A stretch of 64,000 nucleotides of DNA from Pseudomonas asuensis (GCF_014646755.1 NZ_BMNW01000001.1:62001-126000); one strand, 5' to 3'; positions 11,338 through 21,000 are shown, counted from the stretch's first letter. The notes: generated from the letters alone by a model not told the origin. Numbers and translations: made by a program.

Positions 11338-11583
11338 CGTTTTCTCCTGTTGTGGCTTTTTTAGACTTTGAATACACAACGCCCATGCTGCGGCATGAAC
11401 ACGACGTTAGCGTGACGACTAGGCAAGCCCTGTCAGGGCTATGCCGTTACGCTCGATTGTGGGCAAGCGTAGCCTATACAGCCAAGAGCCGTAGCCGTTC
11501 TGCCAGGACCACGTTACGATTAGGTCTTGCGTCACACTTCCATCGACTTCTGCGTGCAGCGCCCTACACGCGAGGCAACAGAT

Positions 11584-11796
11584 ATGAATACGGCTTACCC
11601 ACCTCACCTCTGCCCACACTGCGGCCAGCCCAACGGCTGTGCTCAAGTGGGATGCAGCCAGCCTCCCGCAGATTGCTGGTGTTTCCATACCCCTATAGCC
11701 CCCGGGGCACTGAGCGCTTTGCCGGATGATGCACGCAACATCGCCTGCCTGTGTGCCCGCTGCGCCAGTACAAAAGATACGGAAAGCAATGCCTGA
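11584..11796 (+). CDS. Cysteine-rich CWC family protein
   Basis: 70-aa protein with eight Cys: 'CPHCGQPNGC', the family-naming 'DCWCF', and a C-terminal 'CLCARC'. This is the CWC (PF14375) layout, likely zinc-binding and of unknown role. GAGG lies 9 nt before ATG 11584. The stop overlaps the rsuA start (TGATG), so the two are translationally coupled. The same pairing with a pseudouridine synthase is, from memory, common in pseudomonads. Confidence 0.85.
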   Translation: MNTAYPPHLCPHCGQPNGCAQVGCSQPPADCWCFHTPIAPGALSALPDDARNIACLCARCASTKDTESNA

Positions 11797-12497
11797 TGCG
11801 ACTAGATCGATTTCTTAGTAACCGCCCGGCCCTGAATCGCCTGGATGCTCGTTTGCATCTGGCGCAAGGGCATGTTCGCGTCAATGGCTCACCTGTACTC
11901 GACGGCCGCTACGAAGTACGCCTTTTTGACCGCGTGGAACTGCTTGATGAGCTGCTTCAGGCAGGTAAACCCGCCCGCTATTTCATGCTCCACAAGCCTG
12001 TCGGCTACGTGAGCGCAACGCAGCATCCAGACCATCCCACCGTAATCGATCTACTGGATGAGCAGGACAAGGCCGATCTTCACCTGAGCGGCCGATTGGA
12101 CCTGAATACATCAGGCCTTATGCTCATCACCAATGACGGCCTCTGGTCTCGCCGCTTAACCTTGCCGAGCAACAAATTGCCCAAGGTGTATTACGTCGAG
12201 ACGGCAGACCCTATTCAGCCGGAGTACATCACTACCTTTGCTGCAGGGTTGTATTTCGAATTTGAAGATCTCACCACGATGCCGGCCCAACTGGATATCC
12301 TTGGAGAACGCCACGCTCGGCTTACCCTCGTCGAGGGCCGCTACCATCAGGTCAAGCGAATGTTCGGACACTTCCGGAATCAAGTAATGCACCTGCACCG
12401 AGAAAGTATCGGCCCGATTATGCTCGACCCGGCATTGGCACCCGGTGAGTACCGTGCGCTTACGGAAGCGGAAATCGCCTGCGGTCTACCGAACTAG
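11796..12497 (+). CDS. rsuA: 16S rRNA pseudouridine(516) synthase
   Basis: 233-aa enzyme isomerising U516 of 16S rRNA. It has an N-terminal S4 RNA-binding domain (about residues 1-60: 'RLDRFLSNRP', 'HVRVNG'). The catalytic domain contains the nucleophile Asp in 'GRLDLNTSGLMLIT' and the C-terminal 'VEGRYHQVKRMFG'. Length and motifs match RsuA. ATG 11796 overlaps the CWC gene stop by one base. A longer frame from 11751 lies inside the CWC gene and was rejected. Confidence 0.93.
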   Translation: MRLDRFLSNRPALNRLDARLHLAQGHVRVNGSPVLDGRYEVRLFDRVELLDELLQAGKPARYFMLHKPVGYVSATQHPDHPTVIDLLDEQDKADLHLSGRLDLNTSGLMLITNDGLWSRRLTLPSNKLPKVYYVETADPIQPEYITTFAAGLYFEFEDLTTMPAQLDILGERHARLTLVEGRYHQVKRMFGHFRNQVMHLHRESIGPIMLDPALAPGEYRALTEAEIACGLPN

Positions 12498-12576
12498 ACA
12501 ATTTGCTTCGCCCCTATTAAACATTCGCTGCGTACTCCGGTCAGCATAAGGATCACTCACCAGCCAGGAGAACCGT

Positions 12577-13563
12577 ATGCGCATTCACGTTCCCCGCCTC
12601 GGTTTTGGCGGCGCTCCATTAGGTAACATGTTCCATGAGCTGACCGAAGAACAGGCCTCCGCCACGCTTGAGGCCGCCTGGGATGCCGGTGTTCGCCTAT
12701 ACGACACATCGCCTCACTACGGTGCAGGTCTTTCAGAGATCCGTTTTGCCGAGGTGCTGAGCCAGAAGCCTCGCGACGAGTACATACTGTGCACTAAGGT
12801 CGGCCGTCTGCTACAAAAGGCCGATATCCCTGAAAATGCCCCCCCTTTTATTAACGAACTGCCCTACCGACGTGTACTGGATTACAGCGCAGAAGGTGCC
12901 CGTCGCTCCATTGAAGATAGCCTTGAACGTCTCAAGACCGATCGAATCGATATCGTCTGGATCCACGACGTTTCCGAAGATCAGTTCGGTCCGAAGTGGC
13001 GTGAGTATTTTGACCAAGCCATGAAGGGCGCGGCGGTTGCACTCACTCAGATGCGCGAAGAAGGGATCATCAAAGGCTGGGGATTGGGAGTGAATATGGT
13101 AGAGCCTTGTCGTCTTGCCCTCGAACAAGCCGACCCGGACGCCTTCTTGCTGGCGGGTCGGTATTCCCTGCTGGATCACCGAGAAGCGCTGGATACGCTT
13201 TTCCCGCAATGCCTGGAGCGTGGCGTGGGCATCGTCGTAGGCGGCCCCTACAACTCCGGTATCTTGGCTGGCGGCAAGCACTATAACTACGCAGAAGCCG
13301 ACTCCTCTATCAAAGAGAAAGCCAAGCACCTTGAATGGGTCTGCGAGCAATTCAAGGTTGACGTACGCGCTGCAGCCCTGCAATTCTGCGTTGCTCACCC
13401 TGCCGTAGCCGCCACTATTCCAGGCACTAGCAAGCCCGAGCGGGTCAAGGAAAACGCCTCATTAATGGAAGCGCCGATTCCGCAGGAACTCTGGACAACA
13501 CTACGGGAACAAGGCGTCCTGCCACCCGATGCACCAGTGCCGGGCGAAATAGCTGGGCACTGA
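12577..13563 (+). CDS. Aldo/keto reductase (D-threo-aldose/L-fucose dehydrogenase-like)
   Basis: 328-aa NAD(P)-dependent oxidoreductase with a TIM-barrel fold. The tetrad is visible: Asp and Tyr in 'LYDTSPHYGAG', Lys in 'LCTKVGR' and His in 'VWIHD'. The C-terminal cofactor loop is 'IPGTSKPERV'. The sequence resembles the branch containing D-threo-aldose 1-dehydrogenase and pyridoxal dehydrogenase; the substrate is unresolved. GGAG lies 7 nt before ATG 12577. No sugar-catabolic partner is adjacent. It ends at a hairpin inside the 3' end of the convergent emfourin gene. Confidence 0.85.
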   Translation: MRIHVPRLGFGGAPLGNMFHELTEEQASATLEAAWDAGVRLYDTSPHYGAGLSEIRFAEVLSQKPRDEYILCTKVGRLLQKADIPENAPPFINELPYRRVLDYSAEGARRSIEDSLERLKTDRIDIVWIHDVSEDQFGPKWREYFDQAMKGAAVALTQMREEGIIKGWGLGVNMVEPCRLALEQADPDAFLLAGRYSLLDHREALDTLFPQCLERGVGIVVGGPYNSGILAGGKHYNYAEADSSIKEKAKHLEWVCEQFKVDVRAAALQFCVAHPAVAATIPGTSKPERVKENASLMEAPIPQELWTTLREQGVLPPDAPVPGEIAGH

Positions 13564-13573
13564 AATAAACGGA

Positions 13574-13897
13574 TCAGGGGACCTTTGCGTCCCCTTTATC
13601 CCATAGCCTTACCAGCTCGTTGGGCGCACGATCTTCTGGAACGGTAATCGTGATCTCATCAGGCTTATCCTTGAAGCGCAATTCGATCTTGTAATACCGC
13701 TGATCACCACGGCCAACGCTCTCCGCTGAAGCAGGCAAGGAACGCTCAAGTACGGAGCATATACGTCCTCGCTCATCTTCATTACAGCTGGAAAAATCGA
13801 TTTCTCGTGGACGTGCCAGCGCATGAATAGCGGCAAAGCCGCCCTGTCGGGAAAGCCTTACTAACGCATCCGGTCCCAACTTTGGTAACTGTTTCAT
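13574..13897 (-). CDS. Emfourin-type inhibitor of protealysin-like protease
   Basis: 107 aa without signal peptide. 'VRLSRQGGFAAI', central 'YYKIELRF' and 'ITVPEDRAPNELVRLW' are the pattern of emfourin (PF20242), the proteinaceous inhibitor of protealysin-like M4 proteases. A strong AGGAGG lies 5 nt before ATG 13897. It begins 10 nt after the protealysin stop, so protease and inhibitor are made from one mRNA, as described for Serratia protealysin-emfourin. It probably protects the cytoplasm before protease release. Confidence 0.85.
   Translation of the reverse strand: MKQLPKLGPDALVRLSRQGGFAAIHALARPREIDFSSCNEDERGRICSVLERSLPASAESVGRGDQRYYKIELRFKDKPDEITITVPEDRAPNELVRLWDKGDAKVP
13576..13599 (+). 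terminator. Rho-independent terminator of the aldo/keto reductase gene
   Basis: 7-bp stem AGGGGAC / GTCCCCT, 6-nt loop, then TTTAT. It overlaps the last codons of the convergent emfourin gene. Confidence 0.7.
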
Positions 13898-13907
13898 CCA
13901 GACCTCC

Positions 13908-14966
13908 TCAGGTCAACTCCACTCCTACGTCCTGCCAAGCCTTGCTGATCACCTGTGTCTCACGAGCCTCGGCACCGAAGCGGCGGCCGGCATTGGATAC
14001 GGTTAATCGGGCAAAGGCGGGAAAGTCCGCATCATTGGTCAGACGGCTGTCACACAGTGTGTCATACCAGACGCGCCCTGCCGTCTCCCAGGCATATCCA
14101 CCAATACCCGTTGCCGCCAAATAGAACGCCCGGTTCGGAATACCTGAATTGAGGTGTACGCCGCCGTTGTCGTCCCGCGTTTCAATAAAGTCACGCATGT
14201 GGCCAGGCTGCGGGTCCTTGCCCAGCATCGGATCATCATACGCTGTGCCCGGCTCAGACATCGAACGCAGACCACGACCGTTGATCTTCTCGGTCAGCAA
14301 CCCTTCCCCAATCAGCCAATTGGCTTCCTCGGCGCGTTGCTTCAGGCTGTACTGCTTCACCAGAACCCCAAATACATCCGAAACAGACTCATTGAGCGCA
14401 CCCGACTGGTTGTAGTACACCAGTCCCGCTTCGCTCTCCGTCACGCCATGGGTCAGTTCGTGGGCAACCACATCTAGCGATATAGTAAAGCGATTAAAGA
14501 TCTCGCCGTCTCCATCGCCAAACACCATCTGCTCACCATTCCAAAAGGCGTTTTGATAATCCTGCCCGTAATGCACTGTGCCTGAAAGTGGCAGGCCACG
14601 GTTATCAATGGAATTGCGGCCCAGCACCTGATAGAAAAAATCAAAGGTGGCACCAAGGTGGTCGTAGGCCTCGTCCACGGCAATGTCGCTCACGGCGGGC
14701 TGGCCTTCCTTACGAACCAGTACTCCCGGCAATTGGTTGCCATTTTTTGCATCGTAGATGCTGCGCTGTGCACGCTCGTCATCGGTACGCTCCAGCTCAC
14801 TCACTGGTGCCTGACGTACCCCAGGGCGGCCTGGGTTATGCAGCAGTGTGCGCACGTGGCTCAGCGTGCCCAATGCACTGGAGCGCTGACGTTCGTCACC
14901 ATGATCAACGATACGACTGAGAACGTACGGGGGGATAAAACCTTGAATAGAACCCAAGCGAGGCAT
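13908..14966 (-). CDS. Protealysin-like M4 metalloprotease
   Basis: 352-aa thermolysin-family zinc protease. It has a short (~50 aa) propeptide starting near 'GFIPPYVLSRI', the PPY motif of protealysin precursors, and no Sec signal. The zinc site is 'HELTH' at residues 169-173, with Glu193 in 'GALNESVSD'. The downstream His is in 'DDNGGVHLNSGIPN'. Start ATG 14966 follows GGAGGG by 7 nt. Lack of a signal peptide fits the family, which accumulates in the cell and is linked to invasion or actin cleavage in Serratia. It is followed by its inhibitor gene. Confidence 0.92.
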   Translation of the reverse strand: MPRLGSIQGFIPPYVLSRIVDHGDERQRSSALGTLSHVRTLLHNPGRPGVRQAPVSELERTDDERAQRSIYDAKNGNQLPGVLVRKEGQPAVSDIAVDEAYDHLGATFDFFYQVLGRNSIDNRGLPLSGTVHYGQDYQNAFWNGEQMVFGDGDGEIFNRFTISLDVVAHELTHGVTESEAGLVYYNQSGALNESVSDVFGVLVKQYSLKQRAEEANWLIGEGLLTEKINGRGLRSMSEPGTAYDDPMLGKDPQPGHMRDFIETRDDNGGVHLNSGIPNRAFYLAATGIGGYAWETAGRVWYDTLCDSRLTNDADFPAFARLTVSNAGRRFGAEARETQVISKAWQDVGVELT

Positions 14967-15140
14967 ACGAACGCCCTCCCTAAGCAGCCAGCGTTGGAGC
15001 AGCATAACACTACCCCTCTCACGCCACTTTACGTGGCACAGGGTTAGACCGCAAAACCCGCCCTAGACTCCCTTGGATAAAAACCTTCTCAAGAGGCTTC
15101 ACCTTAGGCCCGGCTTCTGGTACAAAGGTCGCCTCCCAGA

Positions 15141-15214
15141 GCGGGCGTCGTATAATGGCATTACCTGAGCTTCCCAAGCTCATGACGAGGGTTCGATTCC
15201 CTTCGCCCGCTCCA
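15141..15214 (+). tRNA. tRNA-Gly (anticodon CCC)
   Basis: 74 nt with encoded CCA. The acceptor stem GCGGGCG pairs with CGCCCGC. The anticodon arm TGAGC-TTCCCAA-GCTCA places CCC at positions 34-36. The T arm GAGGG-TTCGATT-CCCTT is normal. The accessory stretch starts just downstream, so this tRNA may mark an island edge, but I found no second copy of its 3' end within the window. Confidence 0.95.
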
Positions 15215-15346
15215 TCTCTGCTCTAACCCTTGCCATTCAGGCATTCCAGCCCAACCTCTTATCCTAAGCCAGTTTCCGTATGGGCTTTATCGATCTGTTT
15301 CTCCAGCGTGTCGGCCAAAGCGCCGTCTAGCCAAGCCCAGTTGCTA

Positions 15347-16300
15347 TCAGAGAATCTCTACACCCTCGCATTTGTAATCACCAATAAAGAGATCCTCCTG
15401 CAAGACTTCTCCGTCCAGGTTGAAGCAGAACAGGTAGCTTTGTGTTTTACCACTGATCTCCATGCTTCTTAGGGCAATGCACTCATTAGGATGCCCTGGC
15501 AGCAGCTTGAACGAAGAAATGCCACGGTCCTGCAGCCGCTCCCCTACGCTCAGGGTACGAATTGTGCTGAAATCCTCACTGGCAATCACCAGCGTATTAG
15601 CACCTCGCTCACGCTCATCCACTGGTTCGTCAAAGGGCTCGGTTGATACCTTGCGTGGGAAAAACAACCATTCGCGTCGATACGGATGCCACTCGGCTGC
15701 CTCATGGATCACGTAACCCGCTTCTCCTACACCAAGCGCTTCACGCATGCGCTGGTAGCGGTCATGCCAGTCAAGGCTCGTTACGCCATAGTTGCCGTCC
15801 AGTAGTTTGACCCACTCCTCGGCAGGACTCTTACCATGACTGCCTACGATGAGCTGATCACCCCAGAGGGTTGCCCATTCACTCTTGAAACCCTTAAAGC
15901 TTTCATCACCGCTACCTGTCATCAAAATCTGCCGGGGTACCAGCTGATTCTGGTTGCGTATCTCGCAGAGCAGGCCGGTACGATCATCAAACGTGACAAG
16001 CCGCTTGCCAAACATTACCAACTCGGAAAACTCCGCGCCCCGCCCACCTTCGGCAATCAAACTGATGAGCTGATGCTCCCCGCCCTGCTCGGGAGGAATG
16101 CTTTCCAACGTGTAGCGAATCCGCCCCGTATGCCGGTCCTGATAGCGAAACAAACGGTCATAGCGAAGGGTTGACGTCCAGGCGATCTGCCCATCTTCAA
16201 GCTCTATTTGCGAGGCGTGGTCTTCATCCGTGATGATGGCCAGCAAGTATTCGCAGGTATCATTTCCATAGCGTTCGATGCGTTGAATGTCTGCGCTCAT
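15347..16300 (-). CDS. Bacterial homologue of CANT1/apyrase calcium-activated nucleotidase
   Basis: 317 aa without signal peptide or membrane segment. Almost every block of the soluble calcium-activated nucleotidase family (PF06079) is recognisable: 'GRGAEFSELVMFGKRL', 'DDRTGLLCEI' (105-114), 'FKGFKSEW' (135-142), 'GYVIHEAAEWHP' (195-206), 'FPRKVS', 'DERERGANTL' (228-237), 'GISSFKLLP' and 'YKCEGVEIL' at the end. Positions matching the calcium ligands I recall for human CANT1 (S168, E215, E284, S345, E396) are S92, E141, E200, S262 and E312. Family members hydrolyse UDP, GDP and ADP and occur mainly in animals and blood-feeding arthropods. The cytosolic location here is odd. No clear Shine-Dalgarno. 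Confidence 0.85.
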   Translation of the reverse strand: MSADIQRIERYGNDTCEYLLAIITDEDHASQIELEDGQIAWTSTLRYDRLFRYQDRHTGRIRYTLESIPPEQGGEHQLISLIAEGGRGAEFSELVMFGKRLVTFDDRTGLLCEIRNQNQLVPRQILMTGSGDESFKGFKSEWATLWGDQLIVGSHGKSPAEEWVKLLDGNYGVTSLDWHDRYQRMREALGVGEAGYVIHEAAEWHPYRREWLFFPRKVSTEPFDEPVDERERGANTLVIASEDFSTIRTLSVGERLQDRGISSFKLLPGHPNECIALRSMEISGKTQSYLFCFNLDGEVLQEDLFIGDYKCEGVEIL

Positions 16301-16427
16301 ACCATTAGCCCATTGGGTAAAAAGAATTGGTTTGATTGCATGCTTTTTCCTAGAGCCGGTTTACTGCTAACCAAGACACAGCCGGCTTCCAGGCTTCGCT
16401 TGATAGAAACTTAAGCGCCCTTCTCGT

Positions 16428-16562
16428 CTAAACCGCTTTGCAAACTAATGCTTTAGGTCTCCATAAAGACTCAAGACAGTTAATCAACTTTTCAGAAGCT
16501 TCTTCCTGCTTATCTAACGGATACTTGTATTTACGCAAGATACGCTTAACAAGCAGCAATAG
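16428..16562 (-). pseudogene. Relic of a type I restriction HsdR C-terminus
   Basis: Open frame without start, ending at TAG 16428. It reads '..LLLLVKRILRKYKYP' then 'LDKQEEASEKLINCLESLW'. The 'LRKYxYPxDxQEEA' pattern resembles the C-terminal helix region of HsdR subunits, from memory. It begins where the Fic relic stops, as if a deletion joined two genes. The final 'KALVCKAV' repeats the end of the HsdS-like relic at 21432. Too short to function. Confidence 0.5.
16443..16456. repeat. 14-bp direct repeat, left copy
   Basis: AACTAATGCTTTAG, identical to 21447-21460. Similarity extends about 14 bp further left with mismatches. The two copies are 5004 bp apart and bracket mcrBC. Confidence 0.7.
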
Positions 16563-16704
16563 TACGGATAAGGTTACCGCGTCGTAACTGAGGCGCGAGC
16601 GGCCCGTCTTTAAATGCGGCTAAGCGCCCTACCTGCTCACTGATCTCTGCAACCAGCCCCAGCATAATGGGCGTTAGCGTGAGCGGTAGCTGGTACGCCT
16701 TCAT
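16546..16704 (-). pseudogene. Truncated Fic-family protein N-terminus
   Basis: 52-codon frame starting at an ATG that overlaps the mcrC stop (ATGA). 'YQLPLTLTPIMLGLVAEISE', 'QVGRLAAF' and 'LRRGNLIRTIAA' match the N-terminal helix before a Fic domain; intact proteins continue from 'RIRTI..SLAIEGN'. TAA follows directly and the catalytic HPFxxGNGR loop is absent. It is the remains of a gene once co-transcribed with mcrC, or a small coupled ORF derived from it. Confidence 0.55.
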
Positions 16705-18014
16705 GCAGCCCCCTGTTTTAAACCCACCAGGGCAGCGGCTTTAAGAGGCAGTGTTGTCTGCTCGGCACCTACTACGAGCATCAATTCCTCAAGATCGAAG
16801 GGAATCACGTTTAACGTCAGGCCAGGCGCGAATTCAAATGGTTTTAACGCCTCCTGGAACACAGCGCGTCGGGGATAGATAAGCGTCAGCTCGCCTTGCC
16901 CACCTTCCAAGTATTTATGACCATAGGCGAACAGTTGATAGAAGTCGCTTTGGCTAAGACCGTATTTATCTGACTTAGCGCCGGCGTCCAGACGCTTCCA
17001 TTTAGTATCCAGCACCCAACGCTGCTTGCCCCCCTCAATCAAGAGATCAGGCTCCAAACGGAACATTCTGCCACCATCGTGACTGCACAAGTAGTGACTA
17101 GCAGCTTGAGTACGCAGAGTGGCGTCAGCGGTTATTTGCTTGCGCAGCCAAGCTGCAACATAACGCTCGAACAACTTCTCCATTGGGAAAAGCAGGCTAA
17201 TACCTCTTGCCTGCCCAGCTACAGCCATCGGCATTTGCTCATTCAAAATGAGTTCGCACCATGGCTTTACAGGCTGGTAGTGCGCCATCAAGCGGTCATT
17301 ACGCCACTTCTTAAAGTCGAGAGAAACATCCCGGCTGGCGTTAATTTCTTGCAGGAGTCCACGCAACTCATGGGCCAGTCGCCAGTTGCCAGGCTCTTGC
17401 GTAGCGGCGCAGACCCGCTCCAGCGCGAGCTTTAACAACCGGTTTTCTGGCCGATCAGGCAAAAACACATCATGACGAATCTGAAAATGATGCTGCCGAC
17501 TAGGCGGCTGGCGCATCTGCTGCACAACGTTCAGCTGCCCTCTCAGAAAACGCTGTTCCTCTTCAATGCGCTGATAGTCAAAGCGAATCCCACGCTTGAT
17601 GAGGTGATCCAGCGCTTCCAGAAACTGCCGCATCACCCACTCGCTCAACGGCGCTTCGAACAGTTGCAGATCAGTAGCGCCTACGTTGCGAGTGGGTAAA
17701 TCGAGCGCCGCCTGAATCATACGGCACAGCAAGGCACGGCTTTGCCGGATACAGTCGCCTTGCTCAAAGTGCTTGGGCAGAATTTCCAGACGCGTACCGC
17801 AAGGTGTTTCCAGCACGCCGACATAGTTATCCAGCTTCAGCCATCGTCGATCTTCAACTTCAACCAATGCTGCACCCTTTCGGGTGAAACTCCCATTAAG
17901 CGTACATAGCCAGTCAAACGCTGATGCTGAGATATGGGCTCGGTCCAAACTAGGCGACTCGACCTTATCTGTAGTCAGCCGAGCATATTCACGTACCGTG
18001 ACCGACACACTCAC
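16701..18014 (-). CDS. mcrC: McrC-family 5-methylcytosine restriction nuclease subunit
   Basis: 437-aa partner nuclease of McrB in modification-dependent restriction. The C-terminal PD-(D/E)XK core is visible as 'LEPDLLI' followed by 'WVLDTKWKRLD'. The N-terminal beta-domain contains 'WLKLDNYVGVLETPCGTRLE'. The middle 'LPDRPENRLLKLALERV' is a McrC signature. The GTG start at 18014 overlaps the mcrB stop (GTGA), so the two are translationally coupled. McrC looks intact, but its McrB partner is frameshifted, so the pair may be silent. Confidence 0.9.
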   Translation of the reverse strand: MSVSVTVREYARLTTDKVESPSLDRAHISASAFDWLCTLNGSFTRKGAALVEVEDRRWLKLDNYVGVLETPCGTRLEILPKHFEQGDCIRQSRALLCRMIQAALDLPTRNVGATDLQLFEAPLSEWVMRQFLEALDHLIKRGIRFDYQRIEEEQRFLRGQLNVVQQMRQPPSRQHHFQIRHDVFLPDRPENRLLKLALERVCAATQEPGNWRLAHELRGLLQEINASRDVSLDFKKWRNDRLMAHYQPVKPWCELILNEQMPMAVAGQARGISLLFPMEKLFERYVAAWLRKQITADATLRTQAASHYLCSHDGGRMFRLEPDLLIEGGKQRWVLDTKWKRLDAGAKSDKYGLSQSDFYQLFAYGHKYLEGGQGELTLIYPRRAVFQEALKPFEFAPGLTLNVIPFDLEELMLVVGAEQTTLPLKAAALVGLKQGAA

Positions 18015-21000
18015 GCTAAGGTCTCTTCAAGCTTTTCGAGAATCCTGATTCCAAGCCTACGAGTATTCAGCTCATGTCCACTGTTGTAATGCAGCGTCAA
18101 TTGAAGCGATAAGGCTATTTCGCGTAACACGGGTTTAGCTTTAAGCAAGCGGTTACCGTCCTGCCATACTTCAACGGAATTGTTCTCCATTTGCTTGATT
18201 GTCCAGCCGTTAAAATCTTTCTGCCGTTTAACAGCAGTGCTTACCGGTGCGGACTGATGATCAATAATGCCTGCAAACGCCTCAATAGACTCAAACGCAT
18301 CATCATTAATAAGCCAACGCGGGTTTTGCTGCCCTATTTGTATATCTAAGCCAAACAATGTTTCTAAGTTAGTTTCCGGCTGGATTAAAAACCGCTCCGC
18401 CAAGGCTTTACGATGATCATTCAGCACCCATTGAATGCGCTGCCAATCCTCAAAGAAATACTCTTGCAATTGAGGCAGCACTTTATTTTTAAGGATAGCT
18501 GCCAAGCATTCTAGCGTTGGCTCCTTTTCTAACGGCATAAAGTAGGCATGGCCTAGGCAATGATCACGATTCAGCAATACTTCGATGCGCTGATTCATTA
18601 CCCGAAGAAGCTGACCAATATTTACTGCAATGCCATCTTGCTCAACATTTACATCATTGAGCAGCTCAGGTTGAGGCGGCATTTCCCTGAATGTGAAGCG
18701 GCGTCGCAGGGCAATGTCCAACCCAGCCAATGAGCGGTCTGCCGTATTCATGGTGCCAATTAAATAGACGTTCGAGGGTACGCTGAAAGCCTTCTTAGAA
18801 TAAGGCAATACAACTTCAAGCGCTTCCTCGGCACCGGCGCGCTTGGAATCCTCAATGAGCGTAATCAGCTCACCAAAAATACGCGAAACATTACCCCGGT
18901 TAATTTCATCAATAATAAGTACCTTAGCCTGCTGCTTGGGCGCTGCCTCTGCAGTTAGCAAAGCGGAAACCACTGCGCCTAATAAGCTCTGATATCCATT
19001 AACAATATATTTTTCGAGCTCAGCCTCTTCTATCTTTTCGAAGACCTTACCCTGGCGGATGTCCTCAACGCTTAACTGCCCTTTATGGGCATAATCCAAT
19101 AGCTTTTGAATAATGCTCATTGGCAGTGGCAACACACCACCGCGTGGTTTTTCAAGCTCGACGATATCTTGGGTGATTCGCTTAACGATATAACCCTGAT
19201 TGAACCGTTGCCCTACAAATAAGCCAGCACGCGCTTCATGCACATCAGACGCTAACAGCTGCTCTAGCTTCTGCATATCAATAGCCGCAGTGCCTAATTC
19301 GTAGAGTGTCATCTGGCTGAATTGCACCTTCATCAGGTCATTTAGCTCACGCGAAGGCGAATACGTACGCAACCACTTCACAGGGCGATACTGGCAATAG
19401 CCATTCTGGTATTGCTCATGCTGCTTATAGGCATATTCCCCAGTCACTTCACCAATAGCGCGAAAGCGGAAGTTACCGTCGCTCACTACTACCAAATCGC
19501 CAGGCTTCATGCGTGTAACAAACGCCGTCACGCTTGTAATGCCGTAATCCGTATTAGGGTTAGCAATAGCATGGCCTTTAGTTACAAAGCGTTCATATAC
19601 ATCGTTACGATTCTTACAGCCGGTAAAGTCCACATCCTCGCCATACCCTAATAGCAGGCAGTTTTCCTCCAGGCATTGTTCGTAAATCAGCGTATTGCTG
19701 TTTTGCGTGTTGCCGAGCGACATTTTCCAGATGCGTCGCCCTTTAAGGTTTGTTGGCGCCTCACTCACACGCTCCGTACGCGAGCTGGCCGATAAACAAA
19801 GCTCTTTAAATACACCGTCCACCACGTCATAGCTCAGCGCTCCACTCTCGTTCGTGGTGGCACGCAAGCCTTCTACAAAATCCTCATAGCTAAAGCTCTG
19901 GTGAAACGTGACAAACCTGACATCGCCCTTTGCTACAAACTCATCAAACCGCGCTTTACGCTCTGCACGTGCCAAGGCCAAGCTTTCTGGTGCAAGAATT
20001 TCTAAGGCAGCATCAATGGTTTGATACGTTTTACCTGTACCAGGTGGGCCAAAGAGGATTTGGTTAAGAGGTGCTGTGGGCATTACGGCCTCCTGGCTAG
20101 ATTGGAGCGTGGTTTCAGGCATTGCTGATATGGCTTCGCCCTCGCGCATAAAACGTAGTTGATAGCGGTAGTCTTCCAGCCGGCTAATAACGGCACGATC
20201 ACCCGGTTTAACCTTTTCCTTTACAAAGAGGGACCCTAACCGCGCTTGCATCCGGTTGTATTTTTTGAGCAGTTGCGTTTCGACGGTTTCGCCGTTAGGT
20301 AGCAATAGCTGAAAGCGTTGCTGCGCCTGTTGGTCCTCTTCCGCCCAGCATTCGACAGGAAAGAGCTTTTGAAGCTTGGGTATCGATAGGTAGCCGTTAC
20401 GAATGGCACCGTCCGTAAGGGGGATTACAAGCCGATTGTCCATAGTGTCGTAATCATCAGGCCAATAGGGCTTACGATGAGTGAGTGGCTGGATCTGGCT
20501 ATGTTGGTTAATGGCCTCCACCAACTCATCCACTACCCCCTCATCCAAGGGCTGCCAAACGCCTTCCATGCCTGCACTCTTTAGCGCTACTGTTAGCTGT
20601 AGCTTACGAACATCGAGACGGAGCACTATGGTGGTTTGCCAGACGTGAAAGTCTTCCGTACGCCCGGCATGGATAGCGCCGGCGTCGGTAATCCACCAAT
20701 CAATACCTTGTTGGTGCAGCGCTTGCGCCAGATCGCAAAACGCTTGAACGGCATTGGCGCTTTCAAGGCGGGTACGTAAATCAGTAATCGTCTTAAAGTG
20801 TTCAAGCACCTGCGTTTTTTGCTCTATGCGTTGCAAGACGACCTGAGCAGTGTCATAGACTTTATCTGCGTATTCCAATAAGGGAACCTCGCCCCGCCGA
20901 GCCAGAAGCGAGCGGTATAGGGCTGTATGCTTTTGTGTACCCTCAGAGCCAAGCGCAGCCTGCAAATACTTGCGCAAAAAAATAGGCAGCACACAAGGCT

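Noticed and set aside
15141-15214. tRNA-Gly as an island attachment site
   Set aside because: No integrase and no repeat of the tRNA 3' end could be found within the window, so attachment is not claimed.
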